A model generated the notes under the pieces. It searched no databases. It was not told where the DNA came from and saw nothing but the letters and a program-made list of their open reading frames with translations. From assembly GCF_022884085.1 (NCBI RefSeq), contig NZ_JAGGCS010000012.1:1-64000 (forward strand): a stretch of 64,000 nucleotides of DNA, written 5' to 3'. The DNA comes from Paenirhizobium cremeum (GTDB lineage Bacteria > Pseudomonadota > Alphaproteobacteria > Rhizobiales > Rhizobiaceae). Shown piece after piece: positions 45,793 through 54,271 of the stretch. Each line of letters opens with the position of its first letter. Position 1 is the first letter of the stretch. The translations under genes were made by a program, and so were the position numbers.

Positions 45793-46500
45793 ATGGCCAC
45801 GCCTCTCGTCGTTTCCGAAGTCTCGAAGAGCTTCACCATGCATCTGCGCGGCGGCCTCAGGCTGCCGGTCGTCTCCAATGTTTCGTTTTCGGTTGCCGGC
45901 GGCGAATGCGTCGTGCTCGGCGGCCCGTCGGGCATCGGCAAGAGCTCGATCCTGAAGATGCTCTACGGCAATTATGCCGTCGATTCCGGGCAGATCCTGA
46001 TCGATCACCTCGGCCGCATCATCGACATCGCGACCGCCGATCCGCGCGCGGTGCTTGACGTTCGCCGCTCGACGCTCGGCTATGTCAGCCAGTTCCTCAG
46101 AACAGTCCCCCGCGTTTCCACCCTCGACGTGGTCGCCGAACCGCTCGTCGCTCGCGGCGTCCCAGCCGTGGAAGCGCGTGACAAAGCGGCGGAGCTGCTG
46201 TCGAGGCTCAACCTGCCGAAGGAACACTGGCAACTGCCGCCCGCCACATTTTCCGGCGGCGAGCAGCAGCGCGTGAACATCGCACGCGGCTTCATCACCA
46301 ATCACAACGTCCTGCTGCTGGACGAGCCGACAGCCTCGCTCGACGCAACCAACCGTGCCGTCGTCGTCGAGATGATCCGCGCCAAGAAGAAAGACGGCGT
46401 TGCCTTGCTCGGCATATTCCACGACGAGGAGGTGCGCGAACTCGTCGCGGACCGCATTCTCGACGTCGCGCAATTTTCGCCGCGGAAGGCTGCAGCATGA
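45793..46500 (+). CDS. phnL: C-P lyase ABC-type subunit PhnL
   Basis: Second ABC-family protein of the pathway, needed for formation of the ribosyl triphosphonate, 235 residues. Walker A GPSGIGKSSIL (about 45-55), signature FSGGEQQRVNIARGF and Walker B LLLDEPTASLDATN are present. It overlaps the next gene by 4 bp (ATGA). Confidence 0.94.
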   Translation: MATPLVVSEVSKSFTMHLRGGLRLPVVSNVSFSVAGGECVVLGGPSGIGKSSILKMLYGNYAVDSGQILIDHLGRIIDIATADPRAVLDVRRSTLGYVSQFLRTVPRVSTLDVVAEPLVARGVPAVEARDKAAELLSRLNLPKEHWQLPPATFSGGEQQRVNIARGFITNHNVLLLDEPTASLDATNRAVVVEMIRAKKKDGVALLGIFHDEEVRELVADRILDVAQFSPRKAAA

Positions 46501-47111
46501 CCCGGAAACTCGGACTCGAGCCGTATATTCACGAGAGCGCCCGCGTGAACAACTCGACGCTCGGCCGTTACACGGAAGTCTCCGAACGCACCCGCCTCGA
46601 AGAGGTGGAGATGGGTGACTATTCCTACATCATGCAGGACGGCTCCGTGTGGTGCGCGACGATCGGCAAGTTCGCCAACATCGCTGCAGCGGTTCGCATC
46701 AATGCCACCAATCATCCGACCTGGCGGGCAACGCTGCACCATTTCACCTATCGCGCCGCCGACTATTTCGAGGGCGCCGACATGGAGACTGACTTCTTCG
46801 CCTGGCGGCGCGAAAACCGTGTCGTCATCGGCCATGATGTCTGGATCGGGCACGGCTCGACGGTGCTTCCCGGCGTGACAGTCGGCAACGGGGCGGTAAT
46901 CGGCGCCGGAGCCGTGGTTTCCAAGGATGTTGCACCCTATACGATCGTCGGTGGCGTGCCCGCCAAACTCATACGCGAGCGTTTCGATGCGCGGACTGCA
47001 GAAGGCATGGAAAAGCTTGCCTGGTGGGACTGGGATCATGACCGGCTGTTTGCTGCGCTTGGCGACTTCCGCGCCCTTCCGGCGAACGAATTCGTCGCGA
47101 AATACACGTAA
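46497..47111 (+). CDS. Phosphonate-operon hexapeptide-repeat transferase (TIGR03308-type)
   Basis: A 204-residue left-handed beta-helix protein of the xenobiotic acetyltransferase group. Hexapeptide repeats run through IHESARVNNSTLGRYTEVSE and VIGHDVWIGHGSTVLPGVTV, and the acyl-CoA-binding end reads GAVVSKDVAPYTIVGGVPAK. Proteins of this type are found in many phn operons and are thought to modify a phosphonate or amine substrate by acylation, perhaps doing the job of PhnO. The reaction is unproven. It is translationally coupled to phnL and closes the first phn block. Confidence 0.85.
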   Translation: MTRKLGLEPYIHESARVNNSTLGRYTEVSERTRLEEVEMGDYSYIMQDGSVWCATIGKFANIAAAVRINATNHPTWRATLHHFTYRAADYFEGADMETDFFAWRRENRVVIGHDVWIGHGSTVLPGVTVGNGAVIGAGAVVSKDVAPYTIVGGVPAKLIRERFDARTAEGMEKLAWWDWDHDRLFAALGDFRALPANEFVAKYT

Positions 47112-47234
47112 TTATCTATTAATATCAATATTATAGCACTTATAATATTTCCTACATATTACTGACATTCGCACTTCATCAAGGGACGCTAGAGCAGTGC
47201 CGACCCGGTAGGACATGATGTCGAAAGAGCGGAT
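47112..47234. promoter_or_regulatory. AT-rich gap between the phnG-L block and phnC
   Basis: The first 60 bp of this gap are strongly AT-rich, unlike the flanks, and include TATAAT at 47141-47146. CCTACAT (47151) and CTGACAT (47162) stand 11 bp apart, like a degraded Pho box, but no -10 follows at the correct distance. A separate promoter for phnCDEE is likely, its details uncertain. Confidence 0.4.
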
Positions 47235-48092
47235 ATGAGATTTCACCTGAAAAACGTAACGCGGCAATTCGGACAGCATGTCGCCGTCGATTCCGTCACT
47301 CTCGAAATTCCGGCCGGACAGATGGTTGGCGTCATCGGGCGTTCGGGTGCCGGCAAGTCGACCCTGTTGCGCATGATCAACCGGCTGGTCGATCCTTCCT
47401 CCGGCTCCATCCATTTCGGCGACACCGAGGTTTCCGCTCTGCGCGGCCAGGGTCTGCGCAACTGGCAGCGCGACTGCGCGATGATCTTCCAGCAGTTCAA
47501 TCTGGTGCCGCGTCTCGATGTCCTGACCAACGTACTGCTCGGCAGGCTCAATCATCGTTCGACGGCGCTCAGCATTCTCAACATCTTCACCCGGGAAGAG
47601 CGCATCATGGCGATTGCCGCGCTGGAGCGCCTCGGCATCGAACAGGCGGCGCTACAGCCGGCCGGCACGCTTTCCGGCGGCCAGCAGCAGCGCGTGGCGA
47701 TCGCACGCGCACTCATGCAGTCGCCCAAGATGGTGCTCGCCGACGAGCCGATCGCCTCGCTCGATCCGCTGAACGCCAAGATCGTCATGGATGCGCTGAA
47801 GGACATCAACGAGCGGGAAGGCATCACGGTCATCACCAACCTGCACACGCTCGACACCGCGCGCAACTACTGCGAACGCATCGTCGGCATGGCGCGCGGC
47901 CGCGTTGTTTTCGACGGACCGCCGAACGAACTGACGGCCGAAGCCGTGCACGCCATCTACGGCTCCGACAGGGACGGCGCCGGCATCGACGAAAGCATGA
48001 CATCGACCAGCATCAACATTGCCAGCGCGAAGCCCCTGGCGAGCGCAACCCCATCAGCCGGTGTCGGCACTTTGGCGGTCGCCGAAGCCTGA
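47235..48092 (+). CDS. phnC: Phosphonate/phosphate ABC transporter ATP-binding protein PhnC
   Basis: ATPase of the phosphonate importer, 285 residues: Walker [13 protein letters not shown] (about 35-46), Q-loop MIFQQFNLV, signature [15 protein letters not shown] and Walker [13 protein letters not shown]. The tail after about residue 250 is Ser/Ala/Thr-rich and probably disordered, a minor extension over the usual 260 residues. In Sinorhizobium the same four-gene set (phoCDET) also carries inorganic phosphate at high affinity, so dual use is possible here. Confidence 0.95.
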   Translation: MRFHLKNVTRQFGQHVAVDSVTLEIPAGQMVGVIGRSGAGKSTLLRMINRLVDPSSGSIHFGDTEVSALRGQGLRNWQRDCAMIFQQFNLVPRLDVLTNVLLGRLNHRSTALSILNIFTREERIMAIAALERLGIEQAALQPAGTLSGGQQQRVAIARALMQSPKMVLADEPIASLDPLNAKIVMDALKDINEREGITVITNLHTLDTARNYCERIVGMARGRVVFDGPPNELTAEAVHAIYGSDRDGAGIDESMTSTSINIASAKPLASATPSAGVGTLAVAEA

Positions 48093-48171
48093 AACCGCGA
48101 CGATCGTTCGCCCGCGTGAAGGGCAATCCATCAGAACGCTTTCCGCACGCCCGGAAAAACAGGAGATGAAC

Positions 48172-49080
48172 ATGTTGAAGAAGACCCTTCTTGCCGCCGT
48201 TGCGCTCGTTTCGCTCGTCGGCGCGGCTCATGCCGAAGACCTCAAGGAATTCCGCATCGGTATCCTTGGTGGCGAAAACGAAGCCGACCGCCTGCGCAAC
48301 TACCAGTGCATGGTCGACAAGCTTCCCGCCGTTCTCGGCGTGGAAAAGGTTTCGCTGTTCCCGGCGGCCGACTATGACGGCGTCATCCAGGGCCTGCTCG
48401 GCGGCACGCTCGACTATGCCGAACTCGGCGCTTCCGGCTTCGCCAAGATCTACCTCACCGATCCCAAGGCCGTCGAGCCGATCCTGACCACGGTCCAGAC
48501 CGACGGTTCGATGGGCTATTACTCGATCATGGTTGCCCGCAAGGATTCCGGCATGACCAAGGTCACCGACATCAAGGGCAAGAAGCTCGGCTTCGCCGAT
48601 CCGGACTCGACTTCCGGCTACCTGATCCCGACGGTTACCCTGCCGGAAGCCCTCGGCGGCGTGCCGGTCAAGGAATTCGTTGCCGAGACCGGCTTCGGCG
48701 GCGGCCACGAAAACCTCGTTCTCGAAGTCCTGAAGGGCACCTTCGATGCCGGCACGACCTTCGGTTCCGGCGTCGGCGACTTCAAGGACGGCTACACCTC
48801 CGGCAACCTGAGGAAGATGGTCGACAAGGGCGTCCTCAACATGGACGACCTCGTAGAACTCTGGAAGTCCCCACTGATCCCGAACGGTCCGGTCGTTGTC
48901 CGTACCTCGATGAACGACGACATGAAGGCCAAGTTCAAGAAGTTCATGATGGACATGCCGACCAACGATCCGGCCTGCTTCTCGGCCGTACAGGGCGGTG
49001 ACTTCAAGAGCTTCACCGAAGTCAACGTCGACTTCTACAAGCCGATCATCGACGCCCGCAAGGCAACGATCGGCGGCTGA
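48172..49080 (+). CDS. phnD: Phosphonate ABC transporter substrate-binding protein PhnD
   Basis: Periplasmic receptor, 302 residues. Signal peptide MLKKTLLAAVALVSLVGAAH with cleavage after AHA, then the PhnD/phosphate-phosphite-phosphonate family body starting FRIGILGGENEADRLRNYQ. The ligand loop region ADPDSTSGYLIP, conserved in PhnD, is present. AGGAG lies 6 nt before the ATG at 48172; the ATG at 48166 would touch it. It lies between phnC and two phnE genes. Confidence 0.95.
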   Translation: MLKKTLLAAVALVSLVGAAHAEDLKEFRIGILGGENEADRLRNYQCMVDKLPAVLGVEKVSLFPAADYDGVIQGLLGGTLDYAELGASGFAKIYLTDPKAVEPILTTVQTDGSMGYYSIMVARKDSGMTKVTDIKGKKLGFADPDSTSGYLIPTVTLPEALGGVPVKEFVAETGFGGGHENLVLEVLKGTFDAGTTFGSGVGDFKDGYTSGNLRKMVDKGVLNMDDLVELWKSPLIPNGPVVVRTSMNDDMKAKFKKFMMDMPTNDPACFSAVQGGDFKSFTEVNVDFYKPIIDARKATIGG

Positions 49081-49176
49081 TAAGCCATTTTCGTGCGCCG
49101 CCGGATACGGGCTGTATCCGGCGGCGTTTCACTTGGACGTATCCTTCCGATCCCGCGGCCTCAAAAGGCGGTTTTC

Positions 49177-50139
49177 ATGAACTCCACCCTGTTGCAGTCA
49201 GGCCTCAGCGAACGCGGCGCCATCGTCGAGCGTCACTGGCAGGAACTTGCCCGCGGCCGGCGCCTCTATACGACCATCAGCATCGTCGTGCTCATGGCCG
49301 CGCTTGCGGCCTCGCTCTGGTTCGCCAACGAAACCAATTCGGGTAAATTCATCGACCGGTTGCCGAATCTGTTCGATTTCGTCGGCGATCTTCTGCCGCG
49401 GGACGGGATGGAAATCTGGCGGGCGATGTTCGATCTGCCCTCACCCTATTACGACGGCAGTCTCCAGTACGACTACACGGAAGGCCGCTACTACGTTACC
49501 GATACGCTCTACATTCCCGAATATTTCTACAAGATGGCGGAAACGCTCAACATCGCCATCCTGTCGACCCTGATCGGTTTCATCTTCGGCGGTGTGCTTT
49601 CCTTCTTCGCCGCCAAAAACATGACGCGCAATCCTCTGATACGCGGAGCCGTCCGGCGCTTCATGGAAGTCCTGCGCGCCTTTCCGGAAATCGTGCTTGC
49701 GGGCTTCTTCCTCGCCATCCTTTCTCTCGGCCCCATTCCCGCAATCATCGCGGTCTCGATCCACACCATCGGCGCGCTCGGCAAGCTTTTCTTCGAGGTC
49801 ATCGAAAACGCCGACATGAAGCCCGACGAGGGTCTGAAGGCGGTCGGCGCCAACTGGGTGGAGCGCGCCTGGTTCGGCATGGTGCCGCAGGTGATGCCGA
49901 ATTTCGTGAGCTATTTCCTGCTGCGCATGGAAATCAACGTGCGCGCCTCGACCATCATCGGCGCTGTCGGCGGCGGCGGCATCGGCGAGCAGCTCCGTCT
50001 TTCGATCAGCCGCGGGCACGAGGCCAAGACGCTGGCGATCGTGCTTCTGCTGTTCGTGACCATCATCGCCGTGGACCAGTTCTCGGCGTGGCTGCGCCGC
50101 AAGCTGGTCGGCGACCATGCATTCCAGGCCGTCGTGTGA
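49177..50139 (+). CDS. phnE: Phosphonate ABC transporter permease PhnE1
   Basis: First of two permeases, 320 residues. A cytoplasmic N-terminus, one helix (YTTISIVVLMAALAASLWF), a periplasmic stretch of about 75 residues (with two Tyr-rich segments), and then the five-helix BPD_transp_1 core with the EAA loop GLKAVGANWVERAWFGMVPQ. AAAAGGCGG precedes the ATG at 49177; an upstream in-frame start at 49093 would lengthen it without reason. It pairs with the next gene as a heterodimer. Confidence 0.93.
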   Translation: MNSTLLQSGLSERGAIVERHWQELARGRRLYTTISIVVLMAALAASLWFANETNSGKFIDRLPNLFDFVGDLLPRDGMEIWRAMFDLPSPYYDGSLQYDYTEGRYYVTDTLYIPEYFYKMAETLNIAILSTLIGFIFGGVLSFFAAKNMTRNPLIRGAVRRFMEVLRAFPEIVLAGFFLAILSLGPIPAIIAVSIHTIGALGKLFFEVIENADMKPDEGLKAVGANWVERAWFGMVPQVMPNFVSYFLLRMEINVRASTIIGAVGGGGIGEQLRLSISRGHEAKTLAIVLLLFVTIIAVDQFSAWLRRKLVGDHAFQAVV

Positions 50140-50149
50140 GGAGCCGCCG

Positions 50150-51649
50150 ATGAATACGCTCAATCCGGCCGAAATGGACGCCATAGCCGCCCGTCACGGC
50201 AACCTGCTCAGACCGAGCTTCTGGATGCGTTTCCGCTTCCCGATCATCGGCGCCGGCGTCGCTGTCTATTTCATCTTCTGCTGGTGGTTCTTCGCCATTG
50301 GTCAGACGCTTGCAACCGCCAACTGGGGCATTGCCGGAACCTATCTCGCCGACTGGGTTTCCTATGAAATCCGCCCGGACATCGAAGTCGAAGCCGACGG
50401 CCACATGAAGATTTCCTACCCGCGTTTCGACCCGATCGGCCCCAATCCGAACCCGGACTGGCTGGTTGCCGAACGCAAGATGGTGACCCGCAGGATCGAG
50501 GTCCCGGCGGCAGAACAGCCGACCATTGCCAAACCGACATCCTCCTTCTCCTTCCTCGCGCCGAACGCCGCGACCGGCAACGGTCAGGACGGCAACGCCG
50601 CCCGTAGCGAAACCCGCACCGAAGAAGTCGTGACCCGGGCAACCGTTAAGATGAATTCGACCGACCGGATCGAAGTGACGCCGGAACGCGTCGAGGTCGT
50701 TCGCGGAGGCGAGACCCTTTCGGCCACGCTTCGGGCAGAAGGTGGCGTCATTGCCGACGCCCCCCTGCCGACATGGGCGAGCCAGCGAGCGCCCGGCGAG
50801 AAGATCGTGCTTGCCTTCGGGTTTTCCGGATGGGCCGAAATCCGGGACGACGTGGTCAAAATCCACAAGCGTTTCCTCGGCTGGGCGAACTTCATCTTCG
50901 ACACGAATTCCGCTTTCTTCGGCAAATCGTTCAGCGAAGTTGCCAGCCTGATTGCGTCCGGCGAACGGCTCGACCCGTCGCGCAGCAATCTGTCGCTCGC
51001 GATCAACGACATCCTCTACAACCCGTCCTGGCAGCATCTGGACGTCTGGACCAAACTTCTGCAGACGATTGTCATGGCTTTCGTCGGCACGCTCTTCGCC
51101 ATGGTCGTTGCCTTCCCGCTCTCCTTCATCGCGGCGCGCAACATCACCAGAAACGGCGTGCTGAACCAGGCCACCAAACGTTTCTTCGATTTCCAGCGGT
51201 CGGTCGACATGTTCATCTGGGCGCTGTTCTTCACCCGCGCCTTCGGCCCCGGACCGCTCGCCGGCATTTCCGCGATTTTCTTCACCGATACCGGCACGCT
51301 CGGCAAACTCTATTCGGAAGCGCTGGAGAACATCGACGACAAGCAGCGTGAGGGCGTCAAGTCGGTGGGAGCGGCGGCGGTCGCGGTGCATCGCTTCGGC
51401 ATCCTGCCGCAGGTGCTGCCGGTCTTCGCATCGCAGGCACTCTATTTCTGGGAATCGAACACGCGCTCGGCAACCATCATCGGCGCCGTCGGCGCAGGCG
51501 GCATCGGCCTGAAGCTCTGGGAAGCGATGCGGACAAATTCCGACTGGGAGAACGTGGCCTACATGGTGCTGCTGATCCTGCTCGTCGTCTTCATCTTCGA
51601 TTCCATTTCAAACGCTCTGCGCTCACGGCTGATGGGGACGAAACGCTGA
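50150..51649 (+). CDS. phnE: Phosphonate ABC transporter permease PhnE2 with large periplasmic insertion
   Basis: Second permease, 499 residues against about 260-320 for ordinary PhnE. Residues 25-50 form a first helix; then about 240 residues of hydrophilic sequence (PDIEVEADGHMKISYPRFD onward, with a Pro/Ser/Asn-rich middle) precede the permease core beginning near residue 300. The core has the EAA loop GVKSVGAAAVAVHRFGILPQ and GAVGAGGIGLKL. The insert would face the periplasm and may contact PhnD. TGAGGAG lies 6 nt before the ATG at 50150. Long PhnE2 forms occur in other rhizobia. Confidence 0.92.
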   Translation: MNTLNPAEMDAIAARHGNLLRPSFWMRFRFPIIGAGVAVYFIFCWWFFAIGQTLATANWGIAGTYLADWVSYEIRPDIEVEADGHMKISYPRFDPIGPNPNPDWLVAERKMVTRRIEVPAAEQPTIAKPTSSFSFLAPNAATGNGQDGNAARSETRTEEVVTRATVKMNSTDRIEVTPERVEVVRGGETLSATLRAEGGVIADAPLPTWASQRAPGEKIVLAFGFSGWAEIRDDVVKIHKRFLGWANFIFDTNSAFFGKSFSEVASLIASGERLDPSRSNLSLAINDILYNPSWQHLDVWTKLLQTIVMAFVGTLFAMVVAFPLSFIAARNITRNGVLNQATKRFFDFQRSVDMFIWALFFTRAFGPGPLAGISAIFFTDTGTLGKLYSEALENIDDKQREGVKSVGAAAVAVHRFGILPQVLPVFASQALYFWESNTRSATIIGAVGAGGIGLKLWEAMRTNSDWENVAYMVLLILLVVFIFDSISNALRSRLMGTKR

Positions 51650-51778
51650 ATGAAATTCTGCCGAACGGGGTTCGGCATCATCAAACTGTCACGCGGATCG
51701 GCTAGCCAGCCGATCTTGCCTTTGGACGGCGAAGCAGCCCATGGTGGCGGCCCGTCCGTCGATCCGAGGAATGCTCTC

Positions 51779-52468
51779 TTGCGCTATGCCGTCTATTTCA
51801 CTCCGGAAGCCGATCACCCGTTGACGCTTGCAGCGGCGGACTGGCTCGGGCGCAACGCTTTCAGCGGCATTGACGGCGCTTTACAGCCGGTCGGAGACTT
51901 TTCGCAGGAAGAACGCGCGGAACTTACTGCGGACCCTCGTCGCTACGGCTTCCACGCTACGCTCAAGGCTCCTTTCGCGCTTGCGGACGGCGTCAGTGAG
52001 AGGGCGCTGATCGAACGTTTCGGAGACTTCTGCGCGACGAATGCAGCCTTCGACATTCCGTCAACGACGATAGCCCGCATCGGTCCCTTTTTCGCACTCG
52101 TGCCGGCAGAGCTTCACCCGCCGCTACAGGCCTTTGCCGCCTCGGTCGTCGAAACGTTCGATGAATTTCGCGCACCGCTTGGTGAGGCCGACATCGCGCG
52201 GCGGCGACCGGAGCGGCTAAACGAGGCCCAGCGCGCCTATTTGACGCGCTGGGGCTATCCCTATGTGATGGAGGAATTCCGCTTCCACATGACGTTGACC
52301 GGCCCGGTTCCGGAAGAACGGGCCCAGGCCATGAACGCGGTGCTGGATCTCCGCTTTTCCGATTTCATCCGGCGCCCCTTGCGCATCTCCGGGCTCGCCC
52401 TGTTCATGGAACCCGAACGCGGCGCGCCCTTCATCGTCCACGACTGGCAGCCGCTCGCGGCCGCCTGA
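51779..52468 (+). CDS. DUF1045 phosphonate-metabolism protein (possible 2H-type phosphoesterase)
   Basis: A 229-residue protein of the family noted next to C-P lyase genes (TIGR03223/DUF1045). It has two HxT motifs, His59-Ala-Thr61 in GFHATLKAPF and His170-Met-Thr172 in FHMTLTGPV. They are spaced as in 2H phosphoesterases (LigT/cyclic phosphodiesterase), which open cyclic phosphates. phnP is absent from this cluster, so it may open 5-phosphoribosyl 1,2-cyclic phosphate; this is inference. The TTG at 51779 follows GAGGA and gives the family start RYAVYFTPEADHP; an ATG at 51650 right after phnE2 would add 43 atypical residues. Confidence 0.85.
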   Translation: MRYAVYFTPEADHPLTLAAADWLGRNAFSGIDGALQPVGDFSQEERAELTADPRRYGFHATLKAPFALADGVSERALIERFGDFCATNAAFDIPSTTIARIGPFFALVPAELHPPLQAFAASVVETFDEFRAPLGEADIARRRPERLNEAQRAYLTRWGYPYVMEEFRFHMTLTGPVPEERAQAMNAVLDLRFSDFIRRPLRISGLALFMEPERGAPFIVHDWQPLAAA

Positions 52469-52489
52469 CCCTTTTGAAAGCCTTGGAAA

Positions 52490-53629
52490 ATGTCCGCCGA
52501 AACCGTTTTCAGCAATGCCCTCATCGTCCTGGAAGACCAGATCGTCTCCGGCTCCGTCCTGATCCGCAACGGACATATCGCCGATATTTCGGAGGGATCG
52601 ATCCGAATGGGCGAAGACTTCGGTGGCGACTATCTGATTGCCGGTCTCGTCGAACTCCACACCGACCATCTGGAATCGCACTATTCGCCCCGGCCGGGCG
52701 TGCGTTGGAACAAGACATCGGCGATCCAGGCGCATGATGCGCAGGTCGTCACCTCCGGCATCACCACCGTCTTCGACTGCCTTCGCATGGGGGCGGACGA
52801 GGATGGCGGCTTCGAACATGGCGAAATGCGCGAGATGGCCGACGCCATTCAGGCCGCCGAAAGGGAAGACCGGCTGCGCGCCACCCATCTCATCCACCTG
52901 CGCTGCGAGGTCGCCTCGGACAACGTGCTCGACCACTTCGCCGATTTCGAGGATGACCCGCATGTGCGGCTCGTCTCGCTGATGGACCATTCGCCGGGCC
53001 AGCGCCAGTTCCAGACGATGGAACAGTACACGCTTTACTACAAGACCAAGCGCGGGCTCTCCGACGAAGCCTTCGCCCGTTTCGTCGAGAACCGGCTGGC
53101 GCTTTCGACCAAGTATTCAAGGCCTCATCGCGATGCCTTGGCCAGGATCTGCGCCGAACGGGGCATTACCGTCGCAAGCCATGACGACGCCACGCTCGCG
53201 CATGTGGAGGAAGCCAAAGGCCACGGGGTGAAGCTCGCCGAATTCCCGACCAGCTTCGATGCCGCCGAGGCCTCGCACAAGGCGGGCTTGAGCGTTCTGA
53301 TGGGGGCGCCGAATATCGTGCGCGGCAAATCGCATTCCGGCAATATCGCGGCACGCGACCTCGCCGCCCGCGGCGTGCTCGATGTGCTGTCGTCGGACTA
53401 CGTGCCGCTCAGCCTGCTGCATGCGCCTTTCGTGCTGGCCGACGATTTCGAAGACATCTCGCTGCCGCAGGCGATCGCCATGGTAACGTCGACACCCGCA
53501 CGCACCGTGGGTCTTGACGACCGAGGCCGGATCGCGCCCGGCCTGCGCGCCGATCTGGTTCGGGTACGTCGCCAGAAGGATGTGCCCGTGGTGCGCTCGG
53601 TCTGGCGCGAGGGAAACAGGGTCGCCTGA
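52490..53629 (+). CDS. phnM: Alpha-D-ribose 1-methylphosphonate 5-triphosphate diphosphatase PhnM
   Basis: Amidohydrolase-fold enzyme that removes pyrophosphate from ribosyl phosphonate triphosphate to make the PhnJ substrate. The 379-residue protein has the metal motif ELHTDHLE (His57, His60), later HLIHLRCE, TVASHDDATL and the C-terminal SSDYVPLSLLHAPF with the catalytic Asp. It lies 21 bp after the DUF1045 gene. Its stop overlaps the phnN start. Confidence 0.95.
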   Translation: MSAETVFSNALIVLEDQIVSGSVLIRNGHIADISEGSIRMGEDFGGDYLIAGLVELHTDHLESHYSPRPGVRWNKTSAIQAHDAQVVTSGITTVFDCLRMGADEDGGFEHGEMREMADAIQAAEREDRLRATHLIHLRCEVASDNVLDHFADFEDDPHVRLVSLMDHSPGQRQFQTMEQYTLYYKTKRGLSDEAFARFVENRLALSTKYSRPHRDALARICAERGITVASHDDATLAHVEEAKGHGVKLAEFPTSFDAAEASHKAGLSVLMGAPNIVRGKSHSGNIAARDLAARGVLDVLSSDYVPLSLLHAPFVLADDFEDISLPQAIAMVTSTPARTVGLDDRGRIAPGLRADLVRVRRQKDVPVVRSVWREGNRVA

Positions 53630-54231
53630 TGGACGGACGCACCGCAGAGCTTCACCCCAATGCAGCCACCGGCACCATGGTTGTCGTGGTGGGGCCTAGC
53701 GGCGCCGGCAAGGACAGCCTCATCCAGATCGCCATGGAGCATTTCGCCGGTCGCGCGGACGTGCATTTCGTTCAGCGGGTGATTACCCGGCCGGCGGACG
53801 CCGGTGGCGAGGCACACAAGGATGTGTCGGCCGACGAGTTCGACACCCTCAGGGAAAAGGGCGCCTTCGCGGTGGACTGGGATGCCCATGGCCTGAGTTA
53901 CGGCATTCCGGCGGCCGTCCACGAGAAGCTGGCGCTCGGCCATCTGGTTGTCGCCAACGGCTCGCGCTCGGTACTCGACCGTTTCGCGCTGGCGTTCTCG
54001 CCGCTGCTCGTCATCAATGTCACCGCCCGGCCCGACGTGCTGGCGCAACGGCTGGAACAGCGCGGCCGGGAGACCCGCGAGGATATCCTTGCCCGGCTCA
54101 GCCGGGGATCGCTGGAGATCCCGCCGAACTTCGATTGCGTGACGATCGACAACAGCGGTGATCTGGCCGATGCCGGACGGCAACTGCTCGAAACCCTCGA
54201 GGGAGTGTTGAAGCGCAGCGCCGAATCCTGA
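53629..54231 (+). CDS. phnN: Ribose 1,5-bisphosphokinase PhnN
   Basis: ATP-dependent phosphorylation of ribose 1,5-bisphosphate to PRPP, the end of the C-P lyase route. It is a guanylate kinase-like protein of 200 residues with P-loop GPSGAGKDSLI (about 22-32) and the RVITRPADAGGE substrate motif. The ATG uses the last base of the phnM stop codon. It is the last phn gene and converges on polA, with 40 bp between them. Confidence 0.95.
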   Translation: MDGRTAELHPNAATGTMVVVVGPSGAGKDSLIQIAMEHFAGRADVHFVQRVITRPADAGGEAHKDVSADEFDTLREKGAFAVDWDAHGLSYGIPAAVHEKLALGHLVVANGSRSVLDRFALAFSPLLVINVTARPDVLAQRLEQRGRETREDILARLSRGSLEIPPNFDCVTIDNSGDLADAGRQLLETLEGVLKRSAES

Positions 54232-54271
54232 ATACACCCGGTTGCCGAACTACCGTACGGCCGACCGCCGG

